DNA of 64,000 nt. It comes from Coniella vitis (lineage: Eukaryota > Ascomycota > Sordariomycetes > Diaporthales > Schizoparmaceae). Below, one piece after another: positions 22,501 through 34,889 of this stretch. Under the pieces are notes generated by a model. It saw nothing but the letters and a program-made list of their open reading frames with translations. It ran no database searches and was not told the origin of the DNA. Position numbers and translations under genes: made by a program. The stretch is from NCBI GenBank assembly GCA_011317545.1, contig WUJK01000004.1:992001-1056000 (forward strand). The letters are read 5' to 3'. Each line of letters starts with the position of its first letter. The first letter of the stretch is position 1.

Positions 22501-25500
22501 GGGCTCAGCAACTGGCTCCGTCTGTGCGGCAGAGATTGCAGAGAATGCCAAAGCTGGCGCAGGCGGCTGGGGAGCGTCACGATACTCGACAATAGTGACG
22601 ACACAGGGCGCAACCTCGGGCTCAGCAACTGGCTCCGTCTGTGCGGCAGAGATTGCAGAGAAGGCCAAAGCTGGCGCAGGCGGCAGCGCCTTCTCTTCTT
22701 CCGCAACGGGCTCGATGTGCTCGGCCACAATCGAGCTCACCGAGAGCGTGGGCGCCATGACGGGCTCGACGACGGGCTCGACCGCTTCGGAGGTTACGCC
22801 TGACATGGTGAGTTGGGGAGGCGGCACCTCGGGTTCGGCCACGGGGGCCACCTGTGCGGTCGACACGCCAGAGAAACCTAGGCGCGGTGGCGCAACAGGC
22901 ACAGGCTCCACCTCTTCCGACTGGACGCCAGATATGCTCAAGGCTGGAGGCGCCACTGCGGGCTCCGACACGGGCTCGACATGCTCGGACGAAATGCTCG
23001 AGAGCGCCAGTCTGGGAGGTTGGGGTGCCGCGGGCTCCACGGGCTCGACATGCTCGGACGAGATGCTCGAGAGCGCCAGTCGGGGAGGTGGGGGTGCCTC
23101 GGGCTCCACGTGTTCTGAATAAACGCTGGACACGCTCAGGTGTGGAGGAGGGGCCAGAACGGGCGCTGGCAGACCACCCACAGTCATTGGCGACTTGACC
23201 TGTGTACTAGGGCCGGTGTAAATAACGGATGAAGGCCTAGGCACGAGTTGCTCCGATGCGGCGGCGGCGGCGGCGGCGAGTGCTGCCACGGGCTCGGTCA
23301 TTGTGCCGCTGTCCACCATGATGACGCGTGGCATGGCGGGCACAGGCGGCACGTAGGACCGAGGCGACATGTTTGTGCCCCGTGCCGTCGAAGCCGGCGT
23401 CACAGAACGGAGGCTCCGTTGGCCAGGTGTGCCGACAGTCGAGCCTTCGTCGCTGCCGTCCAGTTCTCCGAGTTCTGCAAACAGGCTCTGGTGGGGGAGA
23501 AGGCCGTTGGTGCTGGAGAAGCTGCGGTTCATGTGGCTCATTTGGCTCGCTGGGCTGCCTTGGTAGGTCTGGTCCTCGCTAAACTGCCTGGAGCGCCGCG
23601 CAAAGTGGCCGTAGCTGGTGCGCATGCGCACTCTGCGGGGCTGGGAGCGGGGGGTCCGCGCAGGAGAGTTTATGTAGTCGTCGTCCTCGTCCTCGTCTTC
23701 GCTCGCAGATGTGGAAGCCGTGCTTTCGTACGAGTATTCCTTGCCGGCCGCCTTCTTGAGCGCATGATGGGCCCTTTTGGCGCCCGCGCGCGCGGATGGG
23801 CTCTCCATCATCTCCGTGTCGTCCGAGTCCAAGTCCTCCAAGCCGGTCTGGAAGGCCTCTGTCTCGGTGCCCGTCCGTTCGTGCGCCGTCTCAAAGGCGT
23901 CGGTGGACTCGTGTGCTTCTTCATTCGCCGTCTCGAAGGCATCCTCGGCCGCCGCGGGGGGGGGCCGCCGGGCCACATCGGCCTGCCCCGTCATGCGCGC
24001 CAGCATCAAGGGCGGGCCGCGCACCGACGCATCCTCCCACTCGGGGTCCTCGAGGATCTCGGCCTTGACCGCGCGGGCCGTGCCCAGCTTGTCCAGCTTG
24101 GCGGGCTTCTTGAAGAACTCGCGCGACTTGGCCTCGCGGGCGCGTTTCTGGTGCGGGCGTTCGGTGGGGTCGCTGCGCAGCTTGTCAATCTCGTCGCGGG
24201 CCTCCTGCAGCAGGCGCTTGAGGTCGAGCTTTTCCGTCTTTTCGCGGTGCACATTCGACCGCAGGCTCTGGATCGTGCGTTGGGCGTGCTGCAGCGACGT
24301 CTTGAGCGTCTCGGTCTCGAGCATGGCGTGGCGGGGCGTGGGCTTGATGGGCGACGGCGGCGGCGAGTGCTCGGGCGTCAGGTTGCCGCTCGCGTGCTCG
24401 GCGTCGTCCTCGCTGCTGCCCGCGGGCGAGTTGCGCTGGCTGGTGCGGCCGCGCTCGGCCGCCATGGCCCGGGCGAGTTCCTGGTTCTGCAGCGTGAGCT
24501 CGTCCATCTTGCGCTGCATGGCGGCCCGCTCGCCCTCGGCCAGCACCGCGTGGCGCTTGGCCGTGCCGAGCTCAATGTCGTGGTGCTTGACGGCGGCCGC
24601 GTGCTCTTCGGCCAGCTTGGTGTGGGCCGCCCGCATCTCGTCGAGCTCGCGCTGCGTCGCATTCTTGTCGGCCTGCAGCACCTGCAGCGCGTGGCCCAGC
24701 TTCTTTTCCCGGTCCGCGGCCTCTTTTTGCCCCGCAATCAGCTCCTGGATCTGCGTTTCCAGCGTCCAGTTCTCGTCCTTGTAGCGGCTCTCGCTCTCGT
24801 CCAGGTGCTTGATGTGTTGTTGGAAGCCCTGCACCTCGACCTCGAGCCCGGCCCTCTCGGACTTGAGATCCTTGACCTCCTCGTCGCGCTCCTGCAGGAG
24901 AGCCTGGAGATTGCGCACCTGTGTGATGAGCGACGTGCTGATTTCGGCGGCAAACTCAATGTCGTGGATGCGGTTGGCCGGTTGGTTGCGCATCTTGCGG
25001 CTCGGCGCACTGAATTTGCTGTTGCTGGGCGAGCCGCTGGCCAGGCTTTCGAACTTGTGGCTGTCGAACTTGGAAGGGCTCATTGACCTCTGCAGCGTGT
25101 TAGTATCCTCACACACACACACACAAAAGGCACGACGTACCCTCACCACATCCTTAGTCGGCGTAAAAGGTGCGCCCGCCTCGTTGCTGGGAATGCGGTG
25201 CTTGGGGACGAACGCCCGCGCGCTGTCTCGGGCCACTTCGTGAAAGTCCTTTTCGATGGCCGCCAGTCTGTCCTTGAGATCGGGCGACAGCTCTTCCTCG
25301 GCCTCGAGCTGCTCCACCTCCCGCAACCGTTCCGACAGCTCTTTTTGCTGCTGGACCAGTGCTGTGCCCAGTTTGCCGGCCTCTTCCATGCGCCGTTCCG
25401 TGTCCGCGAGACGCGCCTCGAGCGCCCGCTTCGCCGAGGTAGGCGACGCGCCGGGCCCCAGCGCAAAGGCCGCGCCATCGAACTGCGAGTTGCTCAAGGC

Positions 25501-25578
25501 ATTCGGCCCCGTACTGATAAAGGGATCCAGCGTGGTCTCCTGGCCCAGCACCAGGGAGGGCTTATCGGAACCCATCAC
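19550..25578 (-). CDS. apsA: ApsA/Num1-like cortical nuclear-migration anchor
   Basis: Three exons proposed: 25578-25141, 25089-19737 and 19674-19550, about 1971 aa. Intron 1 (25090-25140, 51 nt) has GTACGT, ACTAAC and CAG. Intron 2 (19675-19736, 62 nt) uses a GC donor (GCAAGT) with CTAAC and ACAG. The N-terminal quarter is a long coiled coil (roughly 150-480). The middle (about 780-1325) is an array of Pro/Glu/Val-rich repeats (VTVVEYRDAPQPP and EPVAEPE cores). A PH domain lies at about 1673-1786 (EYLWKYTRKTGRGEMSEKRH, RRYFWVHPYTRTLYWSD, W in the last helix). Coiled coil, repeats and a C-terminal PH domain define the Num1/ApsA family, which anchors dynein and mitochondria at the cell cortex through phosphoinositides and positions nuclei in hyphae. 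The exact 3' end depends on the GC-AG intron; reading through gives an alternative end at 19525. Confidence 0.9.
21840..22690 (-). repeat. Tandem coding repeats within apsA
   Basis: Imperfect units of about 100-130 bp recur on the minus strand. The block GGGGAGCGTCACGATACTCG reads almost identically at about 22229, 22349, 22457 and 22569. They encode about 35-40 aa Pro/Val/Glu-rich units. More divergent 30-aa units extend the array to about 23200. Confidence 0.85.
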
Positions 25579-26415
25579 TGGGTGTGTGTGTCCGCAATCG
25601 GGCGGGCTCTAGCAAAGCAACACGATGCTTTCGGATGCCAAGTCGTGGTTCGACCATCAAGTCGTGGCGGGGGGTTGTTGCTTGTTGGAGTCGTTGTCGC
25701 AGGCAGACGTGACAATCTAAAGGCGGGAGATGAGCCAGGGGGGGGGCTCTGCTGCCCAATTAGGAGGTACCAAAGGCCACAGGGTTGCGACTGCCAACAA
25801 AGAAGACCGACGGCCACTGACAGCGTCTGAAAACGGCACTCTTGAAAAATAAAAAGAAGCACCGCTCGTTCGATTAGAATTAGGAGAAAAAAAAGAAAAG
25901 GCCAAGCTCCTGTTGCAAAAAGAAGTCACAGTGCTGTCGGTCAAGACGACTGTGGTGCCACAGACCAAGAGGCGGGGCAACGCTTTGCTACGGGTGCTGT
26001 CAAGGAGCGAATGGATGGGTTGTAGGAAAAAGAAAAAAGGCAGCGTGCTGGTATCGCACCAGAATGCCCGCTCACTCGTCGCAAGGGAGCTTGAAGAAGG
26101 GCGGCGGCGCCGATCAGGGGCCGAGAGAAAAGAAGAAGCAAAAAGACAGGTCGGTCGTGGTAGGACAAACCCAGGATGCACAGGAGAGAAGGAGCAAACG
26201 GGGTGAGGAGACGGCAGCAAAAAAGGCAGACGGAGAACCGCGAGAGGGCCAGGGGCATCTCGTCTCTGGGCCCCATTGCAATCCAGCAGAGAGTTCTCTG
26301 GTGTCGAGCACTGCAGTGTGGGGCGGCCAATTTCAGCAAACTCGGGCAGTGAGGCCTTTTGCAAATGCAGGGCTTCATCATTGCTTCTTTTCCTATTCCA
26401 TTGCTTTTGCTCAAC
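25579..26415. other. Upstream region of apsA
   Basis: Promoter and 5' UTR side of apsA. It is purine-rich, with a CA-type run near 25581-25590 and several A-rich tracts. No gene is supported; overlapping open frames on both strands are low-complexity. Confidence 0.55.
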
Positions 26416-26541
26416 CGGGCTTCAACCGTTTCTTTTTCCTGGGCTTCATCATCCACTTCTTTTTTCTGGGCTTCATTATCCGCTTCTTTTTTCTGGGCTT
26501 CATCCACTTCTTTTTCTGGGCTTTATCACCCACTTCTTGTT
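26416..26541. repeat. CTGGGCTTCATCATCCACTTC tandem repeat
   Basis: About five units of 22-27 bp (CTGGGCTTCATNATCCRCTTC plus a T run), the first and last degenerate. The array lies immediately outside the GC-rich inverted repeat that marks the left edge of the AT-rich block. Confidence 0.85.
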
Positions 26542-26543
26542 GT

Positions 26544-26617
26544 TCCCAGGGGGTTCCCCCCCTGGACCCCCCAGCCTGCGGCGCTAGGCCTGCGGCGCTG
26601 GGGCCTGCAGCCGGCTC
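26544..26617 (+). repeat. GC-rich hairpin repeat, left copy of an inverted pair
   Basis: Begins with a perfect 8-bp stem hairpin (CCAGGGGG-TTC-CCCCCTGG region) followed by GACCCCCCAGCCTGCGGCGC and ends at GCCTGCAGCCGGCTC. The reverse complement of 42578-42635 matches it along its length. This copy carries an extra internal duplication of CCTGCGGCGCT. The two copies face each other across the 16-kb AT-rich block. Confidence 0.85.
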
Positions 26618-27660
26618 TGTTATTATTATTAGGCGAAATGAAATGTGGCAAGGCTCTCATTAGCTCCAGAACAAATTGCTAATTTTCAAAAATTAGCTGA
26701 AAATAGCATTTAAATAAAACGTATAAATTAGCTTTTCTTAAATATATTATAATATTAGATATAAAATCCGCTATTTTTATATTTTATTACTATTTAAAAG
26801 TTTAGTATTATTAATATTATTTAATAATTTATTTTCATTTATATAAATCTTCTATTTTTTATTATTATTTTCTTTACTATTAGAAAAATATTAGCTCGCT
26901 TTTCTAAGTAATTATTTAATTTATTTATTATCTTAAAAATATAATAATTTACTTTTTTAATATAATATTTAATATTCTTTTTTTAAGATTTTATTTTTTA
27001 ATAATATTAAAGCTATTCGTTTATTATAAGTTAAAACTTTATAATTATCTTAATATAAATTTATTATAGTTTAAGAGTTATATTATTATTCTTATAATAA
27101 TATTATATAAGTAATTATAGTTTTTCTTTTTAAAATATAACTTTTTGTTTAAATAAAAAAGAAAGAAATTTTGGATATTAGAATTAATAGATAGAACGGA
27201 GTATATTATAGTAATAATAATAATAATACCTATTTCACTATCTTAATATATAAATAGTTTTAATAATTATAATATAAAAATAACTATATTATTTTAATAT
27301 AAAAGTATAACTAGGATCGAAGTAGTAAAGTCCCGGCTCGCTTTTAATAAAAAGGCTATTACCTTAAAATATAAGCTTTATATTAAAATAAATAGTATAT
27401 AAGCTTACTACTTATTATATAATAAGAAGAATCTTTATTTAATTTATAAAAATAATTTTTAAATATAAGTATCTATTATATAAATATTAAGCTAGATAGT
27501 ATATTAAAATAGTAAAGATTATCCGTTAATAAGATAGAAAATAACTATTAACTATCTTTATTAAACCTTTTTGCTTATCTTAATCTTTTAATCAAAGGCT
27601 AAATAATATTTAAACGTTTATAAAGTATATAAAAAAGGGTATATAAAAGATATAACTAAT

Positions 27661-28190
27661 TATAACGGGCTAGCCCCTATAAGGCTCTAGGAATTGACTA
27701 GCGTCCTGCGGCCGTCTCCGATATACGGAACCTTTCGCTTAGGCGGTTAAGGCAAAAGGTACGCAATCTTCTAAACGGAAACAGAAGATTCTAGTTAACT
27801 TATCAGGCACGTCGGGCGAAGGCAATATTACAGCTTAGTAGGCTTATAATATTACCTCCCTTCTCTCCCCCTAATAACGTCGGACCCCTAAAGCTTACCC
27901 GCGACGTTGCTTTATAAGCCGAAGTTTATACGGAAGGGGTATCTAAGACTTTTAGCACTCCGTAGCTCGAACTTACGACCTTAGGGTATTTAGAAGATAT
28001 ATAACGGGCTGGCCCCTATAGGGCTCTAGGAATTAACTAGCGTCCTACGGCCGTCTCCGATATACGGAACCTTTCGATTAAGCGGTTAAGGCAAAAGATA
28101 CGTAATCTTCTAAACGGAAATAGAAGATTCTAGTTAACTTATTAGGTACGTCGGGCGAAAGCAATATTATAGCTTAGTAGGCCTGTGATA
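27661..28190 (-). mobile_element. Complete miniature LTR (TRIM-like) element, copy 1
   Basis: Two direct repeats of about 190 bp (27661-27852 and 28000-28190) enclose about 147 bp. The whole unit is flanked by a perfect 5-bp duplication, CTAAT, at 27656-27660 and 28191-28195. Read on the minus strand, a purine tract (GGGGGAGAGAAGGGAGG, within about 27853-27873) sits directly before the 3' repeat, as a polypurine tract should. A tRNA-like GTAAGTTCGAGCTACGG segment lies just after the 5' repeat. There is no coding capacity. This copy keeps several CA and TG dinucleotides lost in the other copies, so it is less mutated. Confidence 0.85.
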
Positions 28191-28434
28191 CTAATCTTTT
28201 AAAGTATTCGAATTAGAAAAATTTAAATTTTATAAGACTTTATAAGAAAAAGAAGCTATTTTAAAGCTCTTCTAAGCTAGAAACTATCGAATTAAGATTT
28301 ATAAAAATTAGATTAAAACGAGAAAAGAGTATATATATTATTAACCTTTCTAAAGAAGCTATAAGCTTATTAAATATACTTTTAGCTAGATATTTTAGCT
28401 AAAATATGTTCTATACCGCGCTTTATAATATTAC

Positions 28435-28578
28435 TATCTAAATAATAATATAATCTACTATTCTAATAATAATATAATCTACTATTCTAATAATAATATA
28501 ATTTACTATCCTAATAATAATATAATCTATTATCCTAATAATAATATAATCTACTATCCTAATAATAATATAATCTAT
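28435..28578. repeat. 24-bp AT-rich tandem repeat, six copies
   Basis: Unit CTATCCTAATAATAATATAATCTA with one or two transitions per copy. It abuts the left half of the interrupted solo LTR. Confidence 0.9.
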
Positions 28579-28579
28579 C

Positions 28580-28888
28580 TATTATAAGCCTACGTATAAA
28601 TATACGGCTTCGGTATACTAGGGTACGAAGCCTTAATTAGTATATTCTCTTCCCGTCTGGAGACTAGTATTATATAAGCGCTAAACGAGAGTGCTTTCCG
28701 AGTAGCTTATAAGCCGTATAAAAGACTATCGGTAATAGGACCCGTATCGATAGTAGACCTATAGAAAACTCTGTTTACGGGTGGATTTTAAACGTAAGAG
28801 CTATTTAAGAGCAGCTTTCGCGCTACTATATAGATACTACCCTTACTTCTCTCCTTAAGTTAGTTAATAATAGAAATTAGGATCGTAA
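28580..28888 (-). mobile_element. Interrupted solo Gypsy LTR, left half
   Basis: Reverse complement of the Gypsy LTR found at 28889, 33770 and 41439, missing the last 30 bases of that orientation. The missing 30 bases are at 41782-41811. Joined, they make a 339-bp LTR, the same length as the others (338-341). It was split by insertion of the tandem Gypsy pair with duplication of CGTAA. Together with the LTR at 28889 it forms a large inverted repeat of about 300 bp per arm. Confidence 0.88.
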
Positions 28889-29989
28889 TATAAACGGGCA
28901 TCGAGAGAGCGTTCGTAGTTTCGATCTCTATTTCTATTATTAACTAACTTAAGGAGAGAAGTAAGGGTAGTATCTATATAGTAGCGCGAAAGCTGCTCTT
29001 AAGTAGCTCTTATATTTAAAATCCACCCGTAAACAGAGTTTTCTATAGGTCTACTATCGATACGGGTCCTATTACTAATAATCTTTTATACGGCTTATAA
29101 GCTACTCGGAAGATACTCTTATTTAGCGCTTATATAATACTAATCTCTAAAGGAGAAGGGAATATACTAACTAAGGCTTTATACCTTAATATACCGAAGC
29201 TATATATTTACCTATAGGCTTATAATATTACTTCCCCGCTTAAGCCGAATACCCTTTTATAAAGCTATATATAATATAATAGCTACCTAAAAAGTATAAT
29301 AATATAACGCCGCTATACTTACCTACCCTATTAAAGGAGCCTTATCCTTATACCTAGTAAGTATAAAAGGAGTTTTATATTTATAAAGCTCCCTTTAATC
29401 TAGCTCTCGGCGAGTTTATAAGTTCTACCGCTTATTATTCGTTAATAGAATAATAATAACGCCTTTAACTTAATAAGCGGTTATAGATATAATATCTTTA
29501 CTCTTAGAGCTTTAAAAAAGTATAAATACCTCCTTAACCCCTATTCTAGGGGTTATTCCTTCCTTTTAATTAAACTAAAGCCTTTATAAGTTATATAAAA
29601 CTAATCCTTATAATAATAAGGTAAGTATTACGCTTTCCCTATTTATCCTCTATTTATACTTAGCTCTATTAATAATATAAATATCGCTACCTACTTTAAG
29701 TAAGCTAGTATAGCTTCTATTATTATACCTACTACCGCTACCCCTATTATTATTATAAGCTCTATAGCTATTCTTATAGTAGTAATACCTATAGCTATAA
29801 CTATAACTACTCCTATTATACCCGCTATTACTCCTACCGCTATTATCCTTACCCCTACCGCTATTTAGCTCGATAAGGCTATTAATAAGCTTATTTAAAG
29901 CGTTATCGCTATTAACCTATAGCTCTAACCTTATATTACCCTCCCTAAGGGTATTAAGGATAAGTAATACCTACCCTATATTATAAGAG

Positions 29990-30657
29990 CTTTTAAAAAC
30001 CCCCTCTCCCTTTACCTTTATAATATTAATAAATAATACTTCCCCTACTTCTTTATAGCTTATTAACTATTATAACTAGCGCTTATTATTTCCCTTATAG
30101 GATAAATAAGAAGGGTAAAAACTCTAGCTATTCTTATAACCCCCTTTATTAAATTAACGAGATATATACCGCTATTATTATTATAATTAATTATTCCCTT
30201 ACCTATAATACTTCCGACCCTAGTATATATTACTCCTTCCCTATTCGTACCTTCCCGTACTTATATATTCTAGATATTCTCTACCCTTAGGCCCTTACTA
30301 TTCTCGCTATACGCTATATCTACGATTACTTACTTAAATTAGGTAAAACTTAAGCTAGTTATAATAAGGTCCGGTTATTAAATAATAAGTATATTTATAG
30401 TATATATATCTATTACTCCTTCCCTACTTATATCCTATTAACTTTATATTAGTATTATAGCTATAAGCTTATATACCGTTAAATAGTAATATTAAAGGAT
30501 ATTACCGACCTATTAATAAAGCTTATAAAGGGGGGTAATAAGAGTAAGGGCTTAGTTAATATTAAAGCGAAGTATAACGTTAATAACGACCCTTATTCTA
30601 ATAAAACTAAGAAGAGTAATTTTAATAATAAGGAGGAGGTAAATAAGGATAAATAGG
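29990..30657 (+). pseudogene. Possible antisense ORF remnant in element 1
   Basis: Between integrase and the 3' LTR the plus strand, opposite to pol, shows a long frame interrupted only by a few TAG/TAA codons that RIP could make from CAG, CAA or TGG. It ends in a charged segment (NNDPYSNKTKKSNFNNKEEV). The same frame is in element 2. I do not recognise the product. Confidence 0.4.
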
Positions 30658-31599
30658 TAGCTATATTAGCGCGTATTTCGTATATAGTTTTCTTTTTATC
30701 TATAATACTTAATTTCCTTACTCTTCTTTTTTATAACTTTAAGCTATTATAACTTATAGCGCTATTATAATATTACTCGAATTCCTTAAGAATAATTATA
30801 TCTTTAAATTCGGATAATAGCTATTAATCTAGCTAATCCTATCCGACCTATTTAATTAGAACTTTATATTATAGCGTTTCGTCCGTTTTCGTATAGCCTT
30901 TATATAGCTTATTATATACTCTAATAATACTTTCTACCTAATACTCGGGTTCTTCTCCCTCTTTAACTATAATAGGGTTAAGCTAATATTCTCTCTATAT
31001 TTATAATAGGAGCGGGTCTTATATAGCTCGAATTAGGAGATTTATATAGAAATAAGGGTAAATACCCGGCGGGATATCTAATTCTATTATATAAAGGCTA
31101 ATAATATATATTATAATATACTTCTCGTATAGCTAGGTTAACTTCTTTAAAAGGCGGTCGATAGTAATATTTCGTAGGGAGAGCTAAACCTTATTACCCT
31201 TAATAAGCCGCTTTATAACTATTTATAATTTATTTATAGATTCTTCTATTTATTATTATATAATTATTATTATAGCTTAAGTAAAAGTAGTTATATTTTT
31301 AAGCTATTAAACGAAATTCTTAGCTTAAACTCTAAATACTTATACTAGTAATATATTACGCTCTACCTATTTAATTAAATTTATATAATAGCTATATAAA
31401 ATAAAAAATAGGCTAAGGCTAATTATATTAATATCCTTATTATTAATAGCTAGTTAAGCGCCGGATAAGAGTATCGGCTAATTTAATTATATATATATAA
31501 CGAATACTTAGAGGTAGTTTATAATCTCTTAATTTACCCTTTTTATAGCTTTATCTATCTATAAATAGAAAATAATACTTAGGCGCTACTCTATCTTTA

Positions 31600-33560
31600 T
31601 AAGCTTATATAATCGGCGTTAAAACCCTTTTACCTAATTTAAGCTTTAATTACTAATTATTACCTTAGGGAAACTATAAAACCGCTAATAATAGTATAAA
31701 AACTACTCTATATATACTTCCGCGCTTATACTATATATAGCTTCGAATATAATAGCTTTCGTTAATCGGTTTATAATTATTATTAAATAAGCCTCTTTTA
31801 TATTATCCTTATAGGGGAGGTCGATTATAAAGTTTATAAATAATTCGCTTTATACCTACTTAGGTATTAGCCGGGGCTTAAAAAGGCCCTTTCTTTAATA
31901 TCTCTATACCGTCTTATATCTATAAACGTTATAATTTTATATAAACCGCCGAATACTACGGTATATACCTAGCTAGAAATAGCCCCTTATTATTATCGTA
32001 ATAATAATATCCCTCCCTAGGTAGCTAGATAAGGTAGAATTATAGATATTTTATATTAGTTTAGTATATAAGGGTTTCTAATTTAGTAATTAGAGCTATT
32101 CGCGGAACTTAAGTAATCCTTTCTTATCGATCGAATACTCCGTTATAAATACCTTAATAAGCTTACCTTCGGATATCTATAAGTAAGGGGGAAAAGAGCG
32201 TTTACCCCTATAAACTATACTTATAAGCTAGGAATATACCTTATTATATAAAGTAATATTATTCTATAAGCGTTAGAGCTCCTCTTATATAAAAACCTTA
32301 TTATTTATTAATAATAGCTCGTTATATATTATAAATTAGCTTATCTTTATCGATAATAAAAGCTAGATTTACCTATTAATAAAGCGTTCGTTAGATATAT
32401 TATATAGTATATCCTACTCCCTCCTCGAAAGGGTATTTAGATATTTACTAATTACTCCTATACGGTAAATTAAATAATATCGAAAACGAGCTATTATTTT
32501 AGATTAACGGACTTACCTCTCGGTAAAACGCTATAATATTATAAAATATTCGAGGTTTTTATAATCCGAGTAAATCGTAAATAGTAATATAATACCCTTA
32601 AGCTTTATATCCTATACTTTTAAATAATTAATAACGGCTAATAGTTCCTTATTATAAATCTTATAATTATACTCTACGGGGCTTAAATAATATAAGTAAT
32701 ATATTACTAGGCGGAGGATATTATACTTATCCCTTTAAGAAAGGTAGCTACTTAACGAATAGCTAGAATAATCCGCCTTTAATATTATCTCCTTATCCGG
32801 ATCCTATTAAGCGAATATAGGCTTATTAATAAAGAGATACTTTAACTATTTAAATATAGCTTTTTCTTATTCCCCGAACCTAAATAAAACCCCTTTTTTA
32901 ATTAAAGCTAAGAGGGGCCCTACGATTTCGGAATAATTAGTAATAAACTAATAATAGAAATTCGTAAATCCTAGGAAACTATAAACTCCCTTAACCGTCT
33001 TCGGAGCCTCCTAATCGTATATAGCGTATACCTTCTCGGGGTTTATATAAATCCCTACCCCCGCTTCGATAATAAAGCCTAGGTATTTTATCTCGGTTAT
33101 ACCGAATTCGTACTTAGTAATATCTAAATTTAAACCTATTACTTCGAGAGTATATAATACTAGCTTTACCTTTACTCGGTAATCTTTAGCTATACCGTCG
33201 GTATATACTAGAATATTATCGATATAAGCTAAATAGAAGATATTTAGATAAGGGTATAGAATATTATTAATATAGCGCTAAAACGTTATAGGAATACTTA
33301 TAAATTCGAACGGGGTTATTAACTATTCGAAGAAGCTATACTTTATATAAAAGGTAATCTTCTACTTATCTCTTTCCTTAATATAAAGCTTATAAAACGC
33401 TATTTATATATTAAGCTTAATAAAATATTTAGTATTTATAATATTAGATAAGGTCTCTTTAATAAGGGGGAGCGGGTAATAATCGGCTTCCGAAATAGCG
33501 TTAAGGATATAATAATCTATATAAAAATAAAGGCCGCCCCTTAATTTCTTAATAAAGATT
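31600..33560 (-). pseudogene. Degraded Gypsy pol (RT-RNase H-integrase), element 1
   Basis: Conceptual minus-strand reading with many stops. The reverse-transcriptase catalytic box is legible at 33201-33240 (AYIDNILVY, with the second Asp changed to Asn as expected from C-to-T mutation on the other strand). ITPF and YLGFIIEAG follow the family pattern. RNase H is legible near 32740-32850 (ILKADYSSYS), and the integrase core near 31700-31900 (FIIDLP, INRLTKAIIF). Stops mostly replace Trp and Gln codons. It is non-functional. Confidence 0.88.
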
Positions 33561-34889
33561 ATAAGAGCTCTTATTAAGGAGCTATTAGCTCTAATATAGC
33601 TTATATCGAGTAGCTTAATAAAAGTCTTCCTTAATATAATAAGTTCTTCTCTAGATATCCCGTATAACGGGCCTTATAAAGCGTTTATAATAAACTTATC
33701 CGCCTTCTTATATAGCCGAATCTCGTAATCCGCTCCCTTTCTATATAGCGGTAGCGCGGAAGTTATATCTATAAACGGGTATTAAGAGAGCGTTCGTAGT
33801 TTCGATCCTAATTTCTATTATTAACTAACTTAAGGAGAGAAGTAAGGGTAGTATCTATATAGCGGTACGAGAGCTGCTCTTAAATAGCTCTTACGTTTAA
33901 AATCTACCTATAAATAGAGTTTTCTATAGGTTTACCGTCGATATAGGTCCTATTACCGATAGTCTTTTATATAGCTTATAAGCTACTCGGAAAACGCTCT
34001 TATTTAGCGCTTATATAATACTAGTCTCTAAACGAGAAGGGAATATACTAATTAAAGCTTCGTACCCTAATATACCGAAGCTATATATTTACCCGTAAGC
34101 TTATAATATTACCCCCCCGTTTAAGCCGAACGCCCTTTTATAAAGCCGTATATAGTATAATAGCTATCTAAAAAGTATAACGATATAACGCCGCTATACC
34201 CGCCTACCCTATTAAAGGAGCCTTATCCTTATACCTAGCGAGTATAAAAGGAGTCTTACGTTTATAAAGCTCCCTTTAACCTAGCTCTTAGCGAGTTTAT
34301 AAATTCTACCGCTTATTATTCGTTAATAGAATAATAATAATACTTTTAACTTAATAAGCGGTTATAAATACGATATCTTTACTTTTAAAGCTTCGAAAAA
34401 ATATAAATACCCCCTTAACCCCTATTCTAAAGGTTATTCCTTCTTCTTAATTAAACTAAAGCGCTTATAAGTTATATAAAACTAACCCCTATAATAATAA
34501 GGTAAGTATTACGCTTTCCCTATTTATCCTTTATTTATATTTAGCTTTATTAATAATATAAATATTATTACTCGCTCTAAATAAGCTAATATAGCTCCTA
34601 TTATTATACTTACCGCTATTACTCCCGCCGTTATTATAAGCTTTATAGCTACTCCTATAGTAGTAGTACTTATAGCTATAGCTATAGCTACTCCTATTAT
34701 ACCCGCTACTACTCCTACCGCCGCCGTTATCCTCGCCCCTACCGCCGCTTAGCTCGATAAGGCTATTAATAAGCTTATTTAGAGTATTATCGCTATTAAC
34801 CCGTAGCTTTAACCTTATATTACCCTCCCCGAGGGTATTAGGGATAAGTAATACCTACCCTATATTATAAGAGCTTTTAAAAACCCCCT

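Larger units (their letters stand above)
28889..34110 (-). mobile_element. Ty3/Gypsy element 1 (gag-deleted, RIP-mutated)
   Basis: LTRs of 341 bp at 28889-29229 and 33770-34110 enclose 4.5 kb that aligns collinearly with 34111-39206 of element 2. The expected gag-protease segment is missing: the region next to reverse transcriptase runs directly into the LTR at 33769/33770. On the minus strand the order is reverse transcriptase, RNase H, integrase, then the 3' LTR, the Gypsy (Metaviridae) order rather than Copia. A pyrimidine tract CTTCCCCGCTT just right of 29229 is the polypurine tract on the coding strand. LTR ends read TATAAA...ATAATA, which fits RIP of TG...CA ends. Confidence 0.92.

Noticed and set aside
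23248..25086. 612-aa open frame on the plus strand
   Set aside because: Antisense shadow of the GC-rich apsA coiled-coil region; its composition is an artefact of codon bias and the opposite strand carries a clear protein.
28435..28578. CRISPR-like array
   Set aside because: Units are contiguous 24-bp tandem repeats with no spacers, in a eukaryotic genome.
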